Translations under genes and position numbers: made by a program | The notes under the pieces: generated by a model | Told to the model about the DNA's origin: nothing | Seen by the model: the letters and a program-made list of their open reading frames with translations, nothing else | Databases searched by the model: none | Origin: Candidatus Nanopelagicaceae bacterium | GTDB taxonomy: Bacteria > Actinomycetota > Actinomycetes > Nanopelagicales > Nanopelagicaceae | Length of the DNA: 8,512 nt | Direction of reading: 5' to 3' | Assembly: GCA_947490625.1 (NCBI GenBank) | Contig: CANLHC010000028.1 | Coordinates: 1-8,512 of the forward strand | Shown here: piece by piece, positions 6,463-8,512 of the stretch | Numbering within the stretch: position 1 is the first letter of the stretch | Layout: each line of letters begins with the position of its first letter

Positions 6463-6708
6463 ATGGCCATCATCGTCGTAGAAGTAATGCTCAAGCCTGA
6501 GATTTTAGATCCACAAGGTGTGGCTGTAGGTGCTGCCCTTCCCCGTCTTGGCTTCACCTTCGCAAAGAGTGTTCGACAAGGAAAAAGATTTGAAATCGAA
6601 ATTGATGGTCAACCAACTGAGCAACAGATGCAAGAGATCGAAAAAGCGGCAGCAACACTCCTTGCCAATCCTGTGATTGAAACATATGTAGTTACGGTAC
6701 AGGCATGA
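6463..6708 (+). CDS. purS: Phosphoribosylformylglycinamidine synthase subunit PurS
   Basis: PurS is the small subunit that bridges PurQ and PurL in the three-part FGAM synthase of Gram-positive bacteria and archaea. It has no active site of its own. The 81-residue length is normal. The protein opens with a beta strand (IIVVEVMLKPEILDPQG, 3-19), the pattern RQGKRFEIEI lies at 38-47, and LLANPVIETY at 66-75 forms the closing helix-strand. The ATG at 6463 has a strong AGGGGA (6451-6456) 6 nt upstream, overlapping the last base of the purC stop. The gap from purC is 11 nt, and its TGA overlaps the purQ ATG by 4 nt, which would help keep subunits in balanced amounts. Its presence implies that PurL here is the small form, which the purL sequence supports. 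Confidence 0.95.
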   Translation: MAIIVVEVMLKPEILDPQGVAVGAALPRLGFTFAKSVRQGKRFEIEIDGQPTEQQMQEIEKAAATLLANPVIETYVVTVQA

Positions 6709-7373
6709 AAGTTGGTGTCATCACATTTCCGGGAACGCTAGATGATCGTGATGCGCTGCGCGCAGCAAACGCTGCCGGTACAACCGCGATTTCACTCTGG
6801 CATAACGATGCCGACCTCAAAGGAGTGGACGCAGTTATCTTGCCCGGTGGATTCTCATACGGTGACTATCTGCGCTGTGGTGCCATCAGTCGCTTTGCAC
6901 CGGTAATGGAGAAGGTCATTGCTGCAGCAAATGGTGGAATGCCACTTCTTGGAATTTGTAACGGTTTTCAGGTTTTATGTGAGGCGCATCTATTACCAGG
7001 CGCTCTGACTCGCAATAAAGATCTTCATTTCTTATGTCGCGATCAAAAACTCGTCATTGAAAATAACGCCACCGCTTGGACTTCTGATTATGCCAAGGGT
7101 CAAGAGATTGTTATTCCGTTGAAAAACGGCGAAGGCTCTTTTCAATGTGATGATAAAACCCTTGCCACACTTGAAGGAGAAGGTCGCGTTGTTGCTCGTT
7201 ACGTGGGTGAAAATCCCAACGGGTCACGCAATCTGATTGCAGGAATTTCTAATGAGCGCGGAAACATTGTCGGGCTGATGCCACATCCAGAGCACGCTAT
7301 TGAAACCCTGACCGGGCCAAGTGCTGATGGGCTCGCCTTCTTTACATCTGTCCTTAAGGCAATGGTGAAGTAA
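6705..7373 (+). CDS. purQ: Phosphoribosylformylglycinamidine synthase subunit PurQ (glutaminase)
   Basis: PurQ is the class I glutamine amidotransferase subunit of FGAM synthase. It hydrolyses glutamine and passes ammonia to PurL. The 222-residue length is typical. ILPGGFSYGDYLRCGA (45-60) is the oxyanion and substrate region, GICNGFQ (83-89) holds the nucleophile Cys85, and MPHPE (192-196) supplies catalytic His194 and Glu196, so the triad is complete. NPNGSRNLIAGI (170-181) is a conserved PurQ loop. The ATG shares ATGA with the purS stop. No independent strong ribosome site is seen, so translational coupling is likely. The stop codon TAA shares its last base with the purL ATG (TAATG), tying all three subunits together. 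Confidence 0.97.
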   Translation: MKVGVITFPGTLDDRDALRAANAAGTTAISLWHNDADLKGVDAVILPGGFSYGDYLRCGAISRFAPVMEKVIAAANGGMPLLGICNGFQVLCEAHLLPGALTRNKDLHFLCRDQKLVIENNATAWTSDYAKGQEIVIPLKNGEGSFQCDDKTLATLEGEGRVVARYVGENPNGSRNLIAGISNERGNIVGLMPHPEHAIETLTGPSADGLAFFTSVLKAMVK

Positions 7374-8512
7374 TGGCCCTTGATACCGTCGCTATTGCAA
7401 CGCAGAATCCCGATACTGCACAACCATTTGCAGAGCTAGGTCTTAAGCCAGATGAGTACGCACGCATCAGAGAAATCTTAGGTCGCAGACCAACATCTTC
7501 TGAATTGGCTATGTATTCGGTGATGTGGTCTGAGCACTGTTCTTATAAATCATCAAAGGTGCATCTCAAGCAATTCGGGGATAAGGCTGTGAAGTCCGAT
7601 GCACTCCTCGTTGGAATCGGCGAAAATGCAGGTGTTGTTGATATCGGCCAGGGCTATGCCATCACATTTAAAATCGAATCCCACAATCACCCATCATTTA
7701 TTGAGCCGTATCAAGGTGCTGCAACAGGTATCGGTGGAATCGTTCGCGATATTTTAACAATGGGTGCTCGTCCCATTGCAGTGATGGATCCGCTGCGATT
7801 TGGTCCAGCTGATGCAGCCGATACCCGCCGTGTCTTACCTGGTGTGATTGCCGGCGTTGGTGGATATGGAAACTGTCTTGGCCTTGCCAATATTGGCGGC
7901 GAAGTTGTCTTCGATGAAACGTACTTAGGTAATCCGCTAGTGAATGCTCTATGTGTTGGTGTGATGAAACATAGCGACATTAAATTAGCGAAGGCAGCTG
8001 GTGCTGGAAATCTTGTTGTTCTCTATGGTGCAAAGACCGGTGGAGATGGAATTGGCGGTGTCTCTGTCTTGGCTTCAGAAACTTTTGAATCAACTGGTCC
8101 AGCAAAGCGCCCAGCAGTGCAGGTCGGCGATCCATTTGTTGAAAAGGTATTAATCGAATGCTCACTTGAGATCTTTGCCGAAGATCTCGTTGTGGGCATC
8201 CAAGACCTTGGTGGGGCAGGCTTATCGTGTGCCACCAGCGAGCTAGCTTCAGGCGGAAGTGGCGGCATGAAGGTTGCGCTAGATCGAGTGCCACTGCGCG
8301 ATGCGACCTTATCGCCTGAGGAAATCTTGATGTCGGAATCACAAGAACGTATGTGCGCCATTGTTGAACCAGGCAAGATCGATCACTTTCTTGAGATCTG
8401 CAAGAAATGGGATGTGACCGTGACAGTTATTGGTGAAGTCACCGATGGTGATCACCTTGAAATTACCTGGCACGGAGAACTTATTGTCGATGTTCCACCT
8501 CGTACAGTGGCT
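7373..8512 (+). CDS. purL: Phosphoribosylformylglycinamidine synthase subunit PurL, N-terminal half; continues past the right edge
   Basis: From ATG at 7373 the frame stays open for 380 codons to the window end, so the 3' part is missing. PurL is the synthetase subunit that uses ATP and PurQ-derived ammonia to convert FGAR to FGAM. Visible family motifs are MWSEHCSYKSSK (51-62), IESHNHPSFIEPYQGAATG (101-119) with the conserved SHNHPS, GIGGIVRDILTMGARP (119-134), KTGGDGIGG (221-229) and DLGGAGLSCA (278-287). The first conserved block appears within about 50 residues of the start, so the large N-terminal PurS-like domain of proteobacterial PurL is absent. This is the small PurL, usually about 740-760 residues, and so about half is present. 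The peptide start MALDTVAIATQNPD and the TAATG overlap with purQ support this start. Translation probably depends on purQ. Confidence 0.97.
   Translation, partial: MALDTVAIATQNPDTAQPFAELGLKPDEYARIREILGRRPTSSELAMYSVMWSEHCSYKSSKVHLKQFGDKAVKSDALLVGIGENAGVVDIGQGYAITFKIESHNHPSFIEPYQGAATGIGGIVRDILTMGARPIAVMDPLRFGPADAADTRRVLPGVIAGVGGYGNCLGLANIGGEVVFDETYLGNPLVNALCVGVMKHSDIKLAKAAGAGNLVVLYGAKTGGDGIGGVSVLASETFESTGPAKRPAVQVGDPFVEKVLIECSLEIFAEDLVVGIQDLGGAGLSCATSELASGGSGGMKVALDRVPLRDATLSPEEILMSESQERMCAIVEPGKIDHFLEICKKWDVTVTVIGEVTDGDHLEITWHGELIVDVPPRTVA

Overview
The window looks like a chromosomal housekeeping locus from an actinobacterium. It has moderate, not high, G+C, very short intergenic gaps, and proteins whose closest resemblance I recognise is actinobacterial: a 344-residue class II aldolase with zinc ligands at the same positions as the Mycobacterium tuberculosis enzyme, a PurB with a GMTSRDLTEN-type loop, and separate PurS, PurQ and small PurL. 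The combination of actinobacterial proteins, moderate G+C and compact spacing would fit a streamlined freshwater lineage such as the acI (Nanopelagicales) group. That placement is inference and needs a phylogeny.

Layout. (1) Positions 1-170, minus strand: the first 56 codons of an acetyl-CoA synthetase gene (acs) that leaves the window on the left. (2) Positions 171-567: the only sizeable non-housekeeping stretch. It holds a possible leaderless acs promoter, three tandem 11-bp repeats (227-259), a possible 32-codon hydrophobic small ORF (268-366), a very strong intrinsic terminator hairpin (395-450), and a structured leader (505-553) in front of fba. One strand of the leader's inner loop region is an 11-nt perfect complement of part of the terminator. 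(3) Positions 568-8512, plus strand: fba, purA, purD, purB, purC, purS, purQ and the first 380 codons of purL, which runs off the right edge.

The eight plus-strand genes are packed with gaps of 32, 3 and 18 nt, a 4-nt overlap, an 11-nt gap, a 4-nt overlap and a 1-nt overlap. No terminator is visible between them, so co-transcription from fba or from purA onward is likely. PurD, PurSQL, PurC and PurB carry out four of the steps from phosphoribosylamine to AICAR. PurB acts again with PurA on the branch from IMP to AMP. purF, purN or purT, purM, purK/purE and purH are not in the window; purF and purM often follow purL in actinobacteria. Fba belongs to glycolysis/gluconeogenesis and seems to be a genomic neighbour, not a pathway partner.

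I see no mobile element, tRNA, rRNA, CRISPR array or new defence-like system. All pur genes and fba look intact and ordinary. The signals worth a second look are concentrated in the 400 bases between acs and fba.
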